DNA of 58,850 bases from Symplocastrum torsivum CPER-KK1. Lineage in GTDB: Bacteria > Cyanobacteriota > Cyanobacteriia > Cyanobacteriales > Coleofasciculaceae. Location: positions 1 to 58,850 of the forward strand of contig JAHHIF010000049.1 in the NCBI GenBank assembly GCA_019358875.1, in the 5' to 3' direction. The translations under genes and the position numbers were made by a program. How positions within the stretch are numbered: the first letter of the stretch is position 1; each line of letters opens with the position of its first letter. Shown here in pieces: positions 1 to 8,289 of the stretch. The notes below the pieces were generated by a model. The model was not told the DNA's origin. It did not search any database and saw nothing but the letters and a program-made list of their open reading frames with translations.

Positions 1-711
1 TTAATGTCAAGGAGGGAGCTACCTCCTGCCTCAACACCTACCCCAATTGCACCACCTGTGATGGTATTCTCCACAACCTCTACAATTCCTTGGGCTGTAT
101 CAACTAAGCCAACAGTGATGTTCTCCAGATTATCGGTGAGGGTGTTGTCGTTAATCGTGGCATCAACTTGAGCTTGCTCAAGAACCTCAACAGCAATACC
201 TGTCCCTGTCGTGTCTTCAACAGTGTTGCTGCCGACGTTAATGTCAAGGAGGGAGCTACCTCCTGCCTCAACACCTACCCCAATTGCACCACCTGTGATG
301 GTATTCTCCACAACCTCTACAATTCCTTGGGCTGTATCAACTAAGCCAACAGTGATGTTCTCCACATTATTCGTGAGGGTGTTTTCGCTAATCGTGGCAT
401 CAACTTGAGCTTGCCCAAGAACATCAACAGCAATACCTGTCCCTGTAGTGTTGTTGACAGTGTTGTTGCCGATGTTAACGTCGATGAGAGAGCTACCTCC
501 TGCCTCAACACCTACCCCGATTCCCCCGCCTGTGACGGTATTCTCTACAACCCCTACAGTTCCCACGGCTGTATCAACTAAGCCGACAGTGATGTTTTCC
601 AGGTTGTTAGTTAGCGAGTTTCCGTCAATGTTCAGGTCAACAGTACCAATATTGTTGTTCAGTGAAATGCCCGCGTTACTATTAGTAATGGTGTTATTAG
701 CAACGGTAGTT
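1..711 (-). repeat. 237-bp coding tandem repeat (79 aa per unit)
   Basis: Three consecutive 237-bp units sit inside the beta-helix passenger gene (1-237, 238-474, 475-711). The first two differ at only a small number of positions, while the third drifts toward its distal end. The unit encodes rungs such as NITVGLVDTA and GGGIGVGVEAGGSSL. The array runs off the left edge, so the copy number is unknown. Confidence 0.85.
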
Positions 712-2084
712 GTTCCAGTTACATTACTAAGAGAAATACCGCTTTGAGCAGCACCAGTAATCACGTTGTCACGGATAGTTGCGTCACTGACATTGGTTCC
801 TTCAATAGCATTGCCTGTCGAATTGAGAAATCTGAATCCAGATAAAACCGTGTTGTTTCCCAGTGCAACGGTACCTGTGATGGTTGGTAGCAGACCAGTT
901 CCAGAGAAGGGTAACTGTACATTGCCAGCTTCTACGGTGTCAATGATCTGTGCGGGTCCAGTCGAAAGTATCGATACATTATCTGGAATCCTAAAGGCGG
1001 CAATTCCTGGATCTATAGTGGCTCGTACATAAACAATGTCATTGGGTTGAGCTATTGCCAAAGCTTCTTGGACGGTTGCAAAGGGACTCTCAAAGGTACC
1101 ATCACTGTTCCCAATACCCAGGTTTACGTGTTGGAATCGGTAGGCTTCATTGGTTGTTGGGTTGGTTGCTGTAATGGTTTCAAATTCCTCCTGCTCATCA
1201 ACTGTAATTGTTGAAGTACGCCCAACTGACTCTCCAATCCGAGCCAAAGTGCTATTTCTTTCGGCACCACGGGGTCGAGTTCCTGGAAAGCTAGCCCCCA
1301 AGCTCAAAACTACCCTTGTATCGAATAGTGGGTCATTCTGCACCAGTAAACCGACTCGAAGGTTATCGGATGGACGGGCTTCCAGTCGTCCTCGAATCCC
1401 AAAGCCATCATCACCACCTGGGGCATTGTAGTAATACACACCCCCATAGCCTCGTAAGTCTCCCTCTCCAAGTCGCGCTAGTTGGGTACCGACTTCAAGA
1501 TCTAAGCCTCCCACGGCTGCCTCAAACCGTCTATCTCGATCTAAAAGTAAGAAGTTTCCCTCAAAGTTAGGATTGGAGAAGGATTCGGCGACCTGTTGGC
1601 GTCGATCGCCAATAGGAAGGTAGCCATTAACTCGGAAATCTAATTTATTTGTCAGTAGCTCAAAACCAGCACCAATCTGATTAAAGAAGCTATTACCAGT
1701 GTCACGGAAGTCATAAGCAATGTAGCCTCCTAGAATTTGATCTTGAGATGAACTGTAGAACCGCTGTCCTAGCACTAGATTTCCGCCCATAGTAGAGTCA
1801 GTCAAGTACAACAATTTTCCTTCTAGGAAGGTAAGGTTGTTTCCTGGACTCTGTTGTAGAGGAATAAAGCCTTCAAGGCTAAAAAATGGCTCTTCATAAC
1901 CCGGACCTGTGGTGGTAAAGCCTACTCCACCTCTGGGAGAAACTCTAAGATCGTCGGCTGAACCAGTTTCTGAAGGTAATTCGGGTTCTGAGTCCGGTGT
2001 CTGAGCTACTACTGGCGTTATGAGTGTGGTAGCCGAGATTAAGCTTACGCCTAGTGATAGCAGTGACAGCTTTAACGTCTTCAT
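1..2084 (-). CDS. inverse-autotransporter-like beta-domain / beta-helix repeat surface protein (3' end outside window)
   Basis: Reading in from the right, the protein begins with a Sec signal peptide (MKTLKLSLLSLGVSLIS..., predicted cleavage near VVA-Q). About 300 residues follow that look like the beta-barrel of inverse autotransporters (GGYIAYDFRDTG, FRVNGYLPIGDRRQ, RFEAAVGGLDLEVG). Then comes a DUF1565-like segment (GTFESPFATVQEAL, NDIVYVRA) and a right-handed beta-helix passenger rich in N-x-I/V-x-x-N rungs. The passenger contains 79-residue (237-bp) tandem repeats: positions 1-237 and 238-474 are nearly identical and 475-711 is a diverged copy. The frame is still open at base 1. ATG at 2082-2084 has AAGG six bases upstream; an in-frame ATG at 2090 is less well placed. 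Probably an outer-membrane-anchored adhesin or surface fibre; the ligand is unknown. It stands alone on its strand. Confidence 0.82.
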   Translation of the reverse strand, partial: MKTLKLSLLSLGVSLISATTLITPVVAQTPDSEPELPSETGSADDLRVSPRGGVGFTTTGPGYEEPFFSLEGFIPLQQSPGNNLTFLEGKLLYLTDSTMGGNLVLGQRFYSSSQDQILGGYIAYDFRDTGNSFFNQIGAGFELLTNKLDFRVNGYLPIGDRRQQVAESFSNPNFEGNFLLLDRDRRFEAAVGGLDLEVGTQLARLGEGDLRGYGGVYYYNAPGGDDGFGIRGRLEARPSDNLRVGLLVQNDPLFDTRVVLSLGASFPGTRPRGAERNSTLARIGESVGRTSTITVDEQEEFETITATNPTTNEAYRFQHVNLGIGNSDGTFESPFATVQEALAIAQPNDIVYVRATIDPGIAAFRIPDNVSILSTGPAQIIDTVEAGNVQLPFSGTGLLPTITGTVALGNNTVLSGFRFLNSTGNAIEGTNVSDATIRDNVITGAAQSGISLSNVTGTTTVANNTITNSNAGISLNNNIGTVDLNIDGNSLTNNLENITVGLVDTAVGTVGVVENTVTGGGIGVGVEAGGSSLIDVNIGNNTVNNTTGTGIAVDVLGQAQVDATISENTLTNNVENITVGLVDTAQGIVEVVENTITGGAIGVGVEAGGSSLLDINVGSNTVEDTTGTGIAVEVLEQAQVDATINDNTLTDNLENITVGLVDTAQGIVEVVENTITGGAIGVGVEAGGSSLLDI

Positions 2085-2589
2085 GTGCATCCTTATAAAT
2101 TTTGTGGCTTCTTGAGAGGCGAAATTCTGTCTCTAGAGCAAAATGCTTTTCTGTAGATTAGTGGCTGTTGTGAGTTACTAGGATCAGTAAGATCCAGGAA
2201 ATAAATAAAGAGATTTAAAGTGTTTCTCTAGTGAAATCACGGAGGATTTTTGAGAAATATTTGATATGTTGGTGTTTTCTTGGCGGCTTGGAAGTTGATA
2301 TTAACCGAGCGCTCAAAACAGAAGCCTAGACTAGGGTTTCAAAAAGCGTCCATCACTGTCCAGTTGGATTCTTTGCCGATCATGTGCGTCGAAAATCGCC
2401 CTCGACTGTCAGTTGAGGCGATTATCTTTAGCAGGTGGCTATACCTAGTCGTCGGGTGATCTTCACCCAAAACTCTGTGGAATTACGGATTAGAAAAATC
2501 AAGAAATTTTGTAGATTTAAGGTGTCATCTCTCTTGTGGGGTCGAAGAAATTGAGCAATAACGCCTTACTGAGGGCAACTCTTGCCCCA
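2085..2589. other. intergenic stretch, divergent promoter region
   Basis: About 500 bp between the divergent surface-protein gene and the FHA gene. It must hold both promoters. I see no RNA gene, repeat or convincing ORF in it. Confidence 0.5.
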
Positions 2590-3015
2590 ATGGTAATTAC
2601 AGTGTCGCTGCGGCAGCCGCACCAATCCACTCCACTACAAAAATGGACATTTGAGAACGAACCGATTATCAGAATCGGTCGTGCGGTTGATAACCATGTC
2701 GTTCTCCACAGTTCTGTTGTCTCACGTCATCATGTTGAAATCCGGCACATAGCCAGCTACTGGCAAGTGATTAACGTTGGAAATAATGGCACGTATCTCA
2801 ATGGGGAACTGATCACAACTATTCCTGTAGTTGACGGCATGATCGTTGCTCTCGCTACCTCTGGCCCTCAACTTCAGATTAACTTAGGCGATACCGCTCA
2901 AAAGCCTAGGCAAAAAACGCTGCTAAGCCAGCATCCTGCGTCTCAAGAGAATCAAGCAAAGGAAAGAGACACCTATCTCCAAAAGCCAAAGTTCTCAAGT
3001 GAGAGCTTTCTTTAA
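2590..3015 (+). CDS. FHA domain protein
   Basis: Forkhead-associated domain, a phosphothreonine-peptide-binding beta-sandwich, in about residues 20-100. The signature elements are IRIGRA, SSVVSRHHVEI and NGTYLNGELI, which match the G-R, S-R-H-H and N-G positions of the family. The C-terminal 45 residues are polar and low in complexity. I prefer ATG at 2590 because it begins the domain directly; the frame is open to a GTG at 2536 and neither has a strong ribosome-binding site. Probably cytoplasmic, reading Ser/Thr kinase output. No kinase gene is adjacent. Confidence 0.75.
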   Translation: MVITVSLRQPHQSTPLQKWTFENEPIIRIGRAVDNHVVLHSSVVSRHHVEIRHIASYWQVINVGNNGTYLNGELITTIPVVDGMIVALATSGPQLQINLGDTAQKPRQKTLLSQHPASQENQAKERDTYLQKPKFSSESFL

Positions 3016-3059
3016 ACAAGAGCGATAACTACCAAAAAAAGTAGGCTCCATTACTAAAG

Positions 3060-3725
3060 ATGTTCTTGTTTCGTCAGAGTTTTAAACATTTTCACTGGCC
3101 GATCGCATTTATCCTGCTGGTACTCGTCGCGGGCTGTTCCTTCACGCCATCCCCAACATTGCATCCAACTCCACCTACTCCAAGTGCGATCGCATCTAGC
3201 CCCACGACTTCAGCGAAACAAGAAGATATTTGGTCTTTGCTTCAGCAAGGGGAACCCGGTTATGTAGTGATGATGCGCCATGGGATCGCACCTGGAACGG
3301 GCGATCCGCCTAACTTCCGCGTTGAGGATTGCACGACACAACGAAATCTATCAGCAGAAGGTAGGGCGCAGGCTGTGCGAATGGGTGAGGCATTCCGCCG
3401 CCGTAACATTCGGGTTGCGAGAATTTTATCCAGTCAATGGTGCCGCTGTTTGGAGACGGCGAGGCTGATGAATTTAGGCACAGTGGAAGCGTTTCCAGCG
3501 ATTAACTCATTTTTTAGCGATCGCCTTACTGAACCCATGCAAACGGCACAAGTGCGCCAGTTTATTGCTGATAACCGTTCCACTCCCGGCGTGATTATTC
3601 TGGTTACCCATCAAGTCAACATTACTGCGATCGCTGAGATTGCACCCCAATCTGGTGAATCCGTTGTGCTGCGGGCTAATCAGCAAGATCAGGTAGAGTT
3701 AGTCGGACGAATTAACGCCTTGTAA
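3060..3725 (+). CDS. histidine phosphatase-family lipoprotein
   Basis: N-terminal lipoprotein signal (hydrophobic run ending in LVAGC) followed by a Pro/Thr/Ser linker to about residue 55, so it should be anchored outside the cytoplasmic membrane. The catalytic domain shows the phosphohistidine motif MMRHGIAPG, a distal arginine region (SSQWCRCLETARL) and the second catalytic histidine (VTHQVNITAI). The 221-residue length fits the SixA/PGAM-like branch of the superfamily. The substrate cannot be predicted. A nested hairpin follows the stop, so it is probably transcribed on its own. Confidence 0.85.
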   Translation: MFLFRQSFKHFHWPIAFILLVLVAGCSFTPSPTLHPTPPTPSAIASSPTTSAKQEDIWSLLQQGEPGYVVMMRHGIAPGTGDPPNFRVEDCTTQRNLSAEGRAQAVRMGEAFRRRNIRVARILSSQWCRCLETARLMNLGTVEAFPAINSFFSDRLTEPMQTAQVRQFIADNRSTPGVIILVTHQVNITAIAEIAPQSGESVVLRANQQDQVELVGRINAL

Positions 3726-3745
3726 ACCACACAATCAAGGCATAA

Positions 3746-3811
3746 AAAGAGTTTCAGAGATTGAAGCCGACTTGCTTTAAAAAACTTGATAAGTCGGGCA
3801 AGAAACTCTTT
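3746..3811 (+). terminator. nested hairpin after the phosphatase lipoprotein gene
   Basis: Outer stem AAAGAGTTTC (3746-3755) pairs with GAAACTCTTT (3802-3811). An inner stem GCCGACTT (3766-3773) pairs with AAGTCGG (3791-3797). It lies 20 bp after the stop codon. There is no clean T-run behind it, so it may be an mRNA-stabilising structure rather than a terminator. Confidence 0.5.
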
Positions 3812-3930
3812 GAGCCTCTAAAATAGTATTTATGTACTACTTGCTGGGATATTTGGGTTCAGTGTTAATTGAGCCTGGTTCCGGCAAGCTTACCTATGAC
3901 TATACGACTTCGATGAAGTAGTTTTCTCTC

Positions 3931-4158
3931 ATGCCAAGAGCGACCTTACCCAGAACAACTGCACCCTTAAGTAGCGAGGACAAGGGCACAATTGCTGCTG
4001 TGTTGACGTGGGACTTGTGCAAGCCAGTCACTCCTGAAGAAATCGAAGCCATCCAGGTAAATGGGGAGTGGGTAGCTGTGCGCCTAAGCTGCCAGCGGGC
4101 TGTACCTATCCATCGCGACGTCTTCCGCTCAATCCGGCAACAGCAATATTTAGGCTAG
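3931..4158 (+). CDS. small hypothetical protein (75 aa)
   Basis: I do not recognise the family. The product is a basic cytoplasmic-looking protein with no membrane segment. It contains a short acidic stretch around residues 34-42 (VTPEEIEAI) followed by NGEWVAVRL. Composition looks coding, but the ATG at 3931 has no clear Shine-Dalgarno sequence. Confidence 0.45.
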   Translation: MPRATLPRTTAPLSSEDKGTIAAVLTWDLCKPVTPEEIEAIQVNGEWVAVRLSCQRAVPIHRDVFRSIRQQQYLG

Positions 4159-4323
4159 ACAATTCTTTGATTGGCACTAGAGTAAGCTTCTCACCCATTA
4201 TGAAGACTCCTAGGGACGCAAAGTTAACTCTTTTGAAAGAGCAGGAGTTACTCTCCTGATAGAGTGTTTAGCTCCCTTACCTTAGCTACTTTGAAAGCAG
4301 AGTTGCTAAACAGTTCTAAAAAA

Positions 4324-4494
4324 ATGCGGGAAGATCAATCATTCTCTAATGTACTTGTGGTGATGCTTGTGGGAGCCGCATTTGCTGCTGGAGCGATCGG
4401 CTTTCAACCTTGGAGACATCAGGATTCTGCCTCAGTGGAAGTAGAGCGCACTGCCCAACAGAATAGGTATGATGCAGCTCCTGTGTCAGAGTAA
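4324..4494 (+). CDS. small single-pass membrane protein (56 aa)
   Basis: Short protein with a polar N-terminus (MREDQSF), one strongly hydrophobic segment (VLVVMLVGAAFAAGAIGF, about residues 11-28) and a polar acidic tail. The frame stays open back to a GTG at 4264, which would add 20 residues; I prefer the ATG just before the membrane segment. A GC-rich hairpin follows 14 bp after the stop, supporting a real transcription unit. Function unknown. Confidence 0.45.
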   Translation: MREDQSFSNVLVVMLVGAAFAAGAIGFQPWRHQDSASVEVERTAQQNRYDAAPVSE

Positions 4495-4507
4495 TTTCAG
4501 AGAAATA

Positions 4508-4529
4508 CCCGCCTTGCCAGGAAGGCGGG
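4508..4529 (+). terminator. hairpin after small membrane protein gene
   Basis: Perfect 8-bp stem CCCGCCTT / AAGGCGGG with a 6-nt loop, 14 bp past a stop codon. No long T-tract follows, so termination strength is uncertain. Confidence 0.5.
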
Positions 4530-4823
4530 TCTGAGTAATATCTTTGTTAAATGCTGCTCAAAGCTAACATCATCAAGCTTGGCTCTTCTCTTTCAGTAGG
4601 CTGAGAATTGTGTAAAGACAATTTGTATAAAAAAATACGGTATAAGGGTTTGATTAAGTCTGTGGTGGTCATTGCTATCTCTTGAGCAGATATCAGTACA
4701 TACAGAGACAGCCAGTAGTTGTATGCCTAATAACACGTTGACTTAACGTAAACACTTTCATGAGGTACAGGTTGACTTAGACCATTGCCATTACTTTGGG
4801 AATTGTAAAAACACGAGTTGAAT

Positions 4824-4864
4824 AAGCGATCGCCCAAACTCCAGTACGGGCGATCGCTTTTTTT
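4824..4864 (+). terminator. HIP1-based intrinsic terminator-like hairpin
   Basis: Perfect 12-bp stem AAGCGATCGCCC (4824-4835) / GGGCGATCGCTT (4848-4859) with a 12-nt loop and a run of seven T (4858-4864). Two HIP1 octamers form the arms. It reads as a factor-independent terminator on the + strand and lies at the upstream edge of the IS remnant. Confidence 0.65.
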
Positions 4865-5158
4865 GAAGAAACACAGATTCAAGATACATTCGTGGTAACA
4901 AAACGTTTGCTTCTTGCTGTTGTACTCTTAACACAGACACTGGGAGACAATTTACCTTTAATGTCGGCAGAACGCTCCCGTTATAATCAGCGTGGACATA
5001 TCGAGCCAAAGCGTGAATACCACGCTTTGATTTAACGGCTTTCCGGAAAGCCGACCAACAACCAAGTGTATTTTAAGTGAGTTCAATGAACTGAGAATCA
5101 CCTTTTGGTGAGAATCCCTCGCTATAATGCATAGCATTTAGCGACGGGAGTATGTCAA
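4826..5158 (+). mobile_element. decayed IS200/IS605-type right end with omega-RNA-like scaffold
   Basis: A frame open from 4826 ends in EPKREYHALI and TAA (5033-5035), which could be the C-terminal relic of a tnpB-type gene, though I cannot confirm the family. A dense series of hairpins follows: 5008-5028 (8-bp stem), 5036-5053 (18-bp palindrome), 5081-5091, 5098-5111, and a long subterminal hairpin at 5116-5148 with an AATGC/GCATT tip. The sequence then ends in TCAA at 5155-5158, the type of right cleavage site used by IS608. This order (3' end of tnpB, structured RNA, subterminal hairpin, TCAA) is what IS605-group right ends look like. I found no left end and no tnpA, so the element is dead. 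Confidence 0.55.
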
Positions 5159-5159
5159 T

Positions 5160-5798
5160 TTGAGTCTCAAGCTTTATTTCTTACGTCATGGGCAAACAGA
5201 TAGTAGTCGGAATAATGCATTTTGCGGTTCAACTGACGCAGACTTAACGTCAGATGGGGTGGACATGGCGAAGGCTTTTGGGATCGCTTATCGTTCTACA
5301 CCTTGGACGGCGATTTTTTGTAGTCCAATGGCACGAACCGTCGCAACGGCTAAGCCTCTATGTGAAGCCATTGATATGCAGCCAGAACTGCGGGATGGCT
5401 TAAAAGAAATCCACTACGGCAAGTGGGAAGGTCAATCAGTTGATATAGTAAGTCGTGATTACCACGATGACTACATCCGGTGGACGGCTGACCCCGCTTG
5501 GTATCCACCAACTGAAGGAGAACCCGCTGTTGCGATCGCGTCTCGTGCTTTGCTAGTTATAGAGGAAATCAAGCAACGGTTCTCTACGGGTAATGTTTTG
5601 ATTGTCTCCCACAAGGCAACCATTCGCATTATTTTGTGTAGTCTTTTAGGAATTGATGTTGGACGCTTTCGCTTTCGTTTAGGATGTCCAGTTGGTTCAG
5701 TGAGCATTGTTGAATTTGGTTCTCATGGCCCATTACTTCATGCTTTGGCTGACCGTACTCATTTGGATGAACGTTTGCGTACTTTACCAGGAACTTAA
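5160..5798 (+). CDS. histidine phosphatase family protein (phosphoglycerate-mutase-like)
   Basis: Cytoplasmic histidine phosphatase. The N-terminal catalytic motif is LRHGQTDSSRNNAFCG, then a distal arginine (SPMARTVATA), the acid region EIHYGKWEGQS and the second catalytic histidine VSHKATIRII. The 212-residue length is usual. Homologues begin directly with SLKLYFLRHGQT, so the TTG at 5160-5162 is almost certainly the start. Its ribosome-binding site GGGAG (5146-5150, nine bases upstream) lies inside the right end of the adjoining IS remnant. The substrate could be a phosphosugar or nucleotide-loop phosphate; the sequence does not decide. Confidence 0.85.
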   Translation: MSLKLYFLRHGQTDSSRNNAFCGSTDADLTSDGVDMAKAFGIAYRSTPWTAIFCSPMARTVATAKPLCEAIDMQPELRDGLKEIHYGKWEGQSVDIVSRDYHDDYIRWTADPAWYPPTEGEPAVAIASRALLVIEEIKQRFSTGNVLIVSHKATIRIILCSLLGIDVGRFRFRLGCPVGSVSIVEFGSHGPLLHALADRTHLDERLRTLPGT

Positions 5799-5906
5799 GG
5801 TGAATGGTACTGGCTTAAGGAAGATGGGGAAGGTGGGGAAGAAATTATTCCCTCATTTCCCTTAACGAGAGTGACATTCAACTTAAGGTAAAAATCGTTG
5901 TTCACT

Positions 5907-7808
5907 TTAGGTAAGTTGCTTAACAGGTACCGGACTTAATTCCTCGGTAACAGTTGGCAAAGAAAGATGCTGACGCAGCACCTCTCGCGTCGCCGCTAAA
6001 CTACACGCCAAAGTCACTCCCTCCTGTTCCAAGACACCCAACACCTGACTCGGATCGTCTCGTTTAACAACAGGTAACTGATGTAGACCTCTTGCCCCCA
6101 TCCGATCTACAGCCTCTGCAATCGCTTCATCAGGGTAAGCGTACACCATATCTCGCGTACAGATGTCACCCAGCAGTAGCTTCGGCATCTGAGCGGTAGG
6201 AAAGTCCGTTTTGGCACGAATAAGCGATCGATTAATGTCCTGCAAGCTGACAAGACCAACTAGGTGTTCAGCATCATCGACGACCAAAGCACTACGAGAT
6301 TGACTCGTTGTCAAAGCAAGAGCCGCTTCTAATACAGGCATTGAACTCAATAGCATCAAGGACGGCTGATGCATCGCTTCTGCCACAAGCATTTGCTGCA
6401 TAATTTCCCGCTCTGGGTTTGGCTCAACACTAAGACCAAGAGTTGCCTGTAGCTGTGGTTCTTGGCTTGGTGCGGGTGTGAGCATTTCCATCAACCAAAC
6501 AGATAGTCCCACTGCCGCCATCAGAGGTAGCACAATGCGGTAGTCCCGCGTTAGCTCAAACAACAACAGGATTGCTGTCAAGGGTGCCCTGGCGCTACCA
6601 GCCAGAACGGCTGCCATCCCAACCATCGCGTAAGCTGGGGGGGCAGCAATATTCACCATTCCTGCTGGAATGATTGCTGCTAGAACTGTTCCATAGGTAG
6701 CTCCCAAAGCAGCACCCAGGAACATTGCGGGCGCAAAAATGCCACCGACCAAGCCACTACCTAAACTAATCGCTGTTGCCACCAGCTTGATAACGAGCAG
6801 GGTAAGCAACAAGGGTAGAGTAAACTCAACACCCTGGAGCATGGCTTGAATCGTTTCATAGCCAACACCCAAAATTTGAGGTGCATACAAAGCTGCCAAA
6901 CCAACGCAGAAACCACCAATTACTGGTTTTATCGGTGGCGGCAGTTGCCCCAGCCAGCGCAAACCGACAACTTCTCCCTTAAAGCAACGCCGTGCTAGTT
7001 GAATGGACTTGGTGTAAGCCAAAGAGACAAGACTTGCTAGCAAACCCAATCCTAAGTACAGGGGTAATTCTAAGGGGCTACGGACTTCATAAACGGGTAG
7101 TGTAAAAGCGGGTTGGGCACCTAGGACAATTTGGGCAATCAAAGCCGACACAACGGCGGCTAGTAGCACAACACTCACGGCAGAAGTCGCAAAGGTCGTA
7201 CCCAAAACCACCTCTAAGGCAAAGAAAACACCAGCAATAGGAGCGTTAAAACCAGCCGCTAGTCCTGCTGCTGCACCTGCACCTAACAGTAAACGATGCC
7301 GCTCTTTCGAGACTTGTAGCACCTGACCTAGGAGCATCCCAATATTAGCCCCAATCTCTACACTCGGACCTTCTGGGCCTAAAGAAGCACCCGTGCCTAG
7401 AGAAACGGCGGCGGCTACCATTTTGGTGACAGGTCGCAAGGGTGAAATTTTCTGGATACCTTGAGCTGCCGCAATGAGAGCGGACATACTTGGCCCAAAG
7501 TCAGGTCGCGCAACGCGCATCAAACCAACAATTAATCCGCCAAGCGTCGGGACACAGGCTAAAGTCCAAGCTCCCCAAACGGAAATAAACCCCATCAAGT
7601 CTCTCAGCATCCAGGTGTGGATTTGCTCAATTAAGAAGTGAAAGGTCACGCTCCCCATGCCTGTAGTGACACCAATGGCGAAAGCCAGGAAGAGGACAAC
7701 GGTTTCCGGTGATGGTTGTAAACGATTCAGGATGCGGGGGAAACGATATGGTAAAGCAAGGGCAGACGAGTTCGGCTGCAGCACCTTGGCGGGAGGGATG
7801 GCAGTCAT
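5907..7808 (-). CDS. ClC-type chloride channel/transporter with CBS domain pair
   Basis: Large membrane protein (633 aa). The ClC core (residues about 30-450) contains GTGASLGPEGP, in which the gating glutamate is kept, NAPIAGVFFALE, and GGIFAP for anion coordination. The first selectivity motif, GSGIP in E. coli ClC, is altered to GPSMS. Two CBS domains follow (about residues 475-615), probably sensing adenine nucleotides. At the position of the E. coli internal proton glutamate (E203) this protein has valine (ALEVV), as in eukaryotic chloride channels. It should move anions across the inner or thylakoid membrane. Monocistronic in appearance. Confidence 0.9.
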   Translation of the reverse strand: MTAIPPAKVLQPNSSALALPYRFPRILNRLQPSPETVVLFLAFAIGVTTGMGSVTFHFLIEQIHTWMLRDLMGFISVWGAWTLACVPTLGGLIVGLMRVARPDFGPSMSALIAAAQGIQKISPLRPVTKMVAAAVSLGTGASLGPEGPSVEIGANIGMLLGQVLQVSKERHRLLLGAGAAAGLAAGFNAPIAGVFFALEVVLGTTFATSAVSVVLLAAVVSALIAQIVLGAQPAFTLPVYEVRSPLELPLYLGLGLLASLVSLAYTKSIQLARRCFKGEVVGLRWLGQLPPPIKPVIGGFCVGLAALYAPQILGVGYETIQAMLQGVEFTLPLLLTLLVIKLVATAISLGSGLVGGIFAPAMFLGAALGATYGTVLAAIIPAGMVNIAAPPAYAMVGMAAVLAGSARAPLTAILLLFELTRDYRIVLPLMAAVGLSVWLMEMLTPAPSQEPQLQATLGLSVEPNPEREIMQQMLVAEAMHQPSLMLLSSMPVLEAALALTTSQSRSALVVDDAEHLVGLVSLQDINRSLIRAKTDFPTAQMPKLLLGDICTRDMVYAYPDEAIAEAVDRMGARGLHQLPVVKRDDPSQVLGVLEQEGVTLACSLAATREVLRQHLSLPTVTEELSPVPVKQLT

Positions 7809-8289
7809 TGAGGGGCAGCGGCTGGGATGATTAGAAAATGTTTAACTTTTGTTTCATTTTTATTGTGATTGATTAGCAACAAATTTGCCTTCTTTGGAAA
7901 GCGACTCGTGATAATTTGATGCCTGATGAAATCTTCATGAAGAATTTCCTCAGCTACAGCAAATTTTCACTCGTTCCAAAGTTCATCACTGAACCAACGA
8001 GCAATGAGGTTAATGAAAAGGTATTAGGTGTTAGGTAAAAAGTAAAGACTAACCAGGCACAAGCGATCGCAAACTTTTGATTACTCCTTAGAAGCACATA
8101 AAAAATCTGCTTGGAGTTACGGCGAACACTTAATGATTTATTCTTTACACTCTCCCAAATTCCCAAATAGGGATTGACGCCTTTCTTGCTGCGCTTGAAG
8201 GCAATTGTTTGATGGCTCAACCAGGTTGGATTCTGCTGGAGAAAAAGCGGAGAGACGGCTTGATAACACCTCTACCTTAATCCGAAAGG
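7809..8289. other. intergenic stretch without a supported gene
   Basis: About 480 bp between two minus-strand genes. A minus-strand ORF at 7954-8220 and a plus-strand ORF at 8205-8426 exist, but neither has a protein-like composition or a ribosome-binding site. A short low-complexity run with TTAGGT units lies near 8010-8035. Confidence 0.5.

Noticed and set aside
4791..5009. 72-aa minus-strand ORF
   Set aside because: It runs across the HIP1 terminator and the IS remnant, has no ribosome-binding site and no protein-like pattern. The plus-strand reading explains the region better.
7954..8220. 88-aa minus-strand ORF between ClC and amylase genes
   Set aside because: Low-complexity composition, no start signals and overlap with a plus-strand ORF of equal weakness. 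Not supported as a gene.
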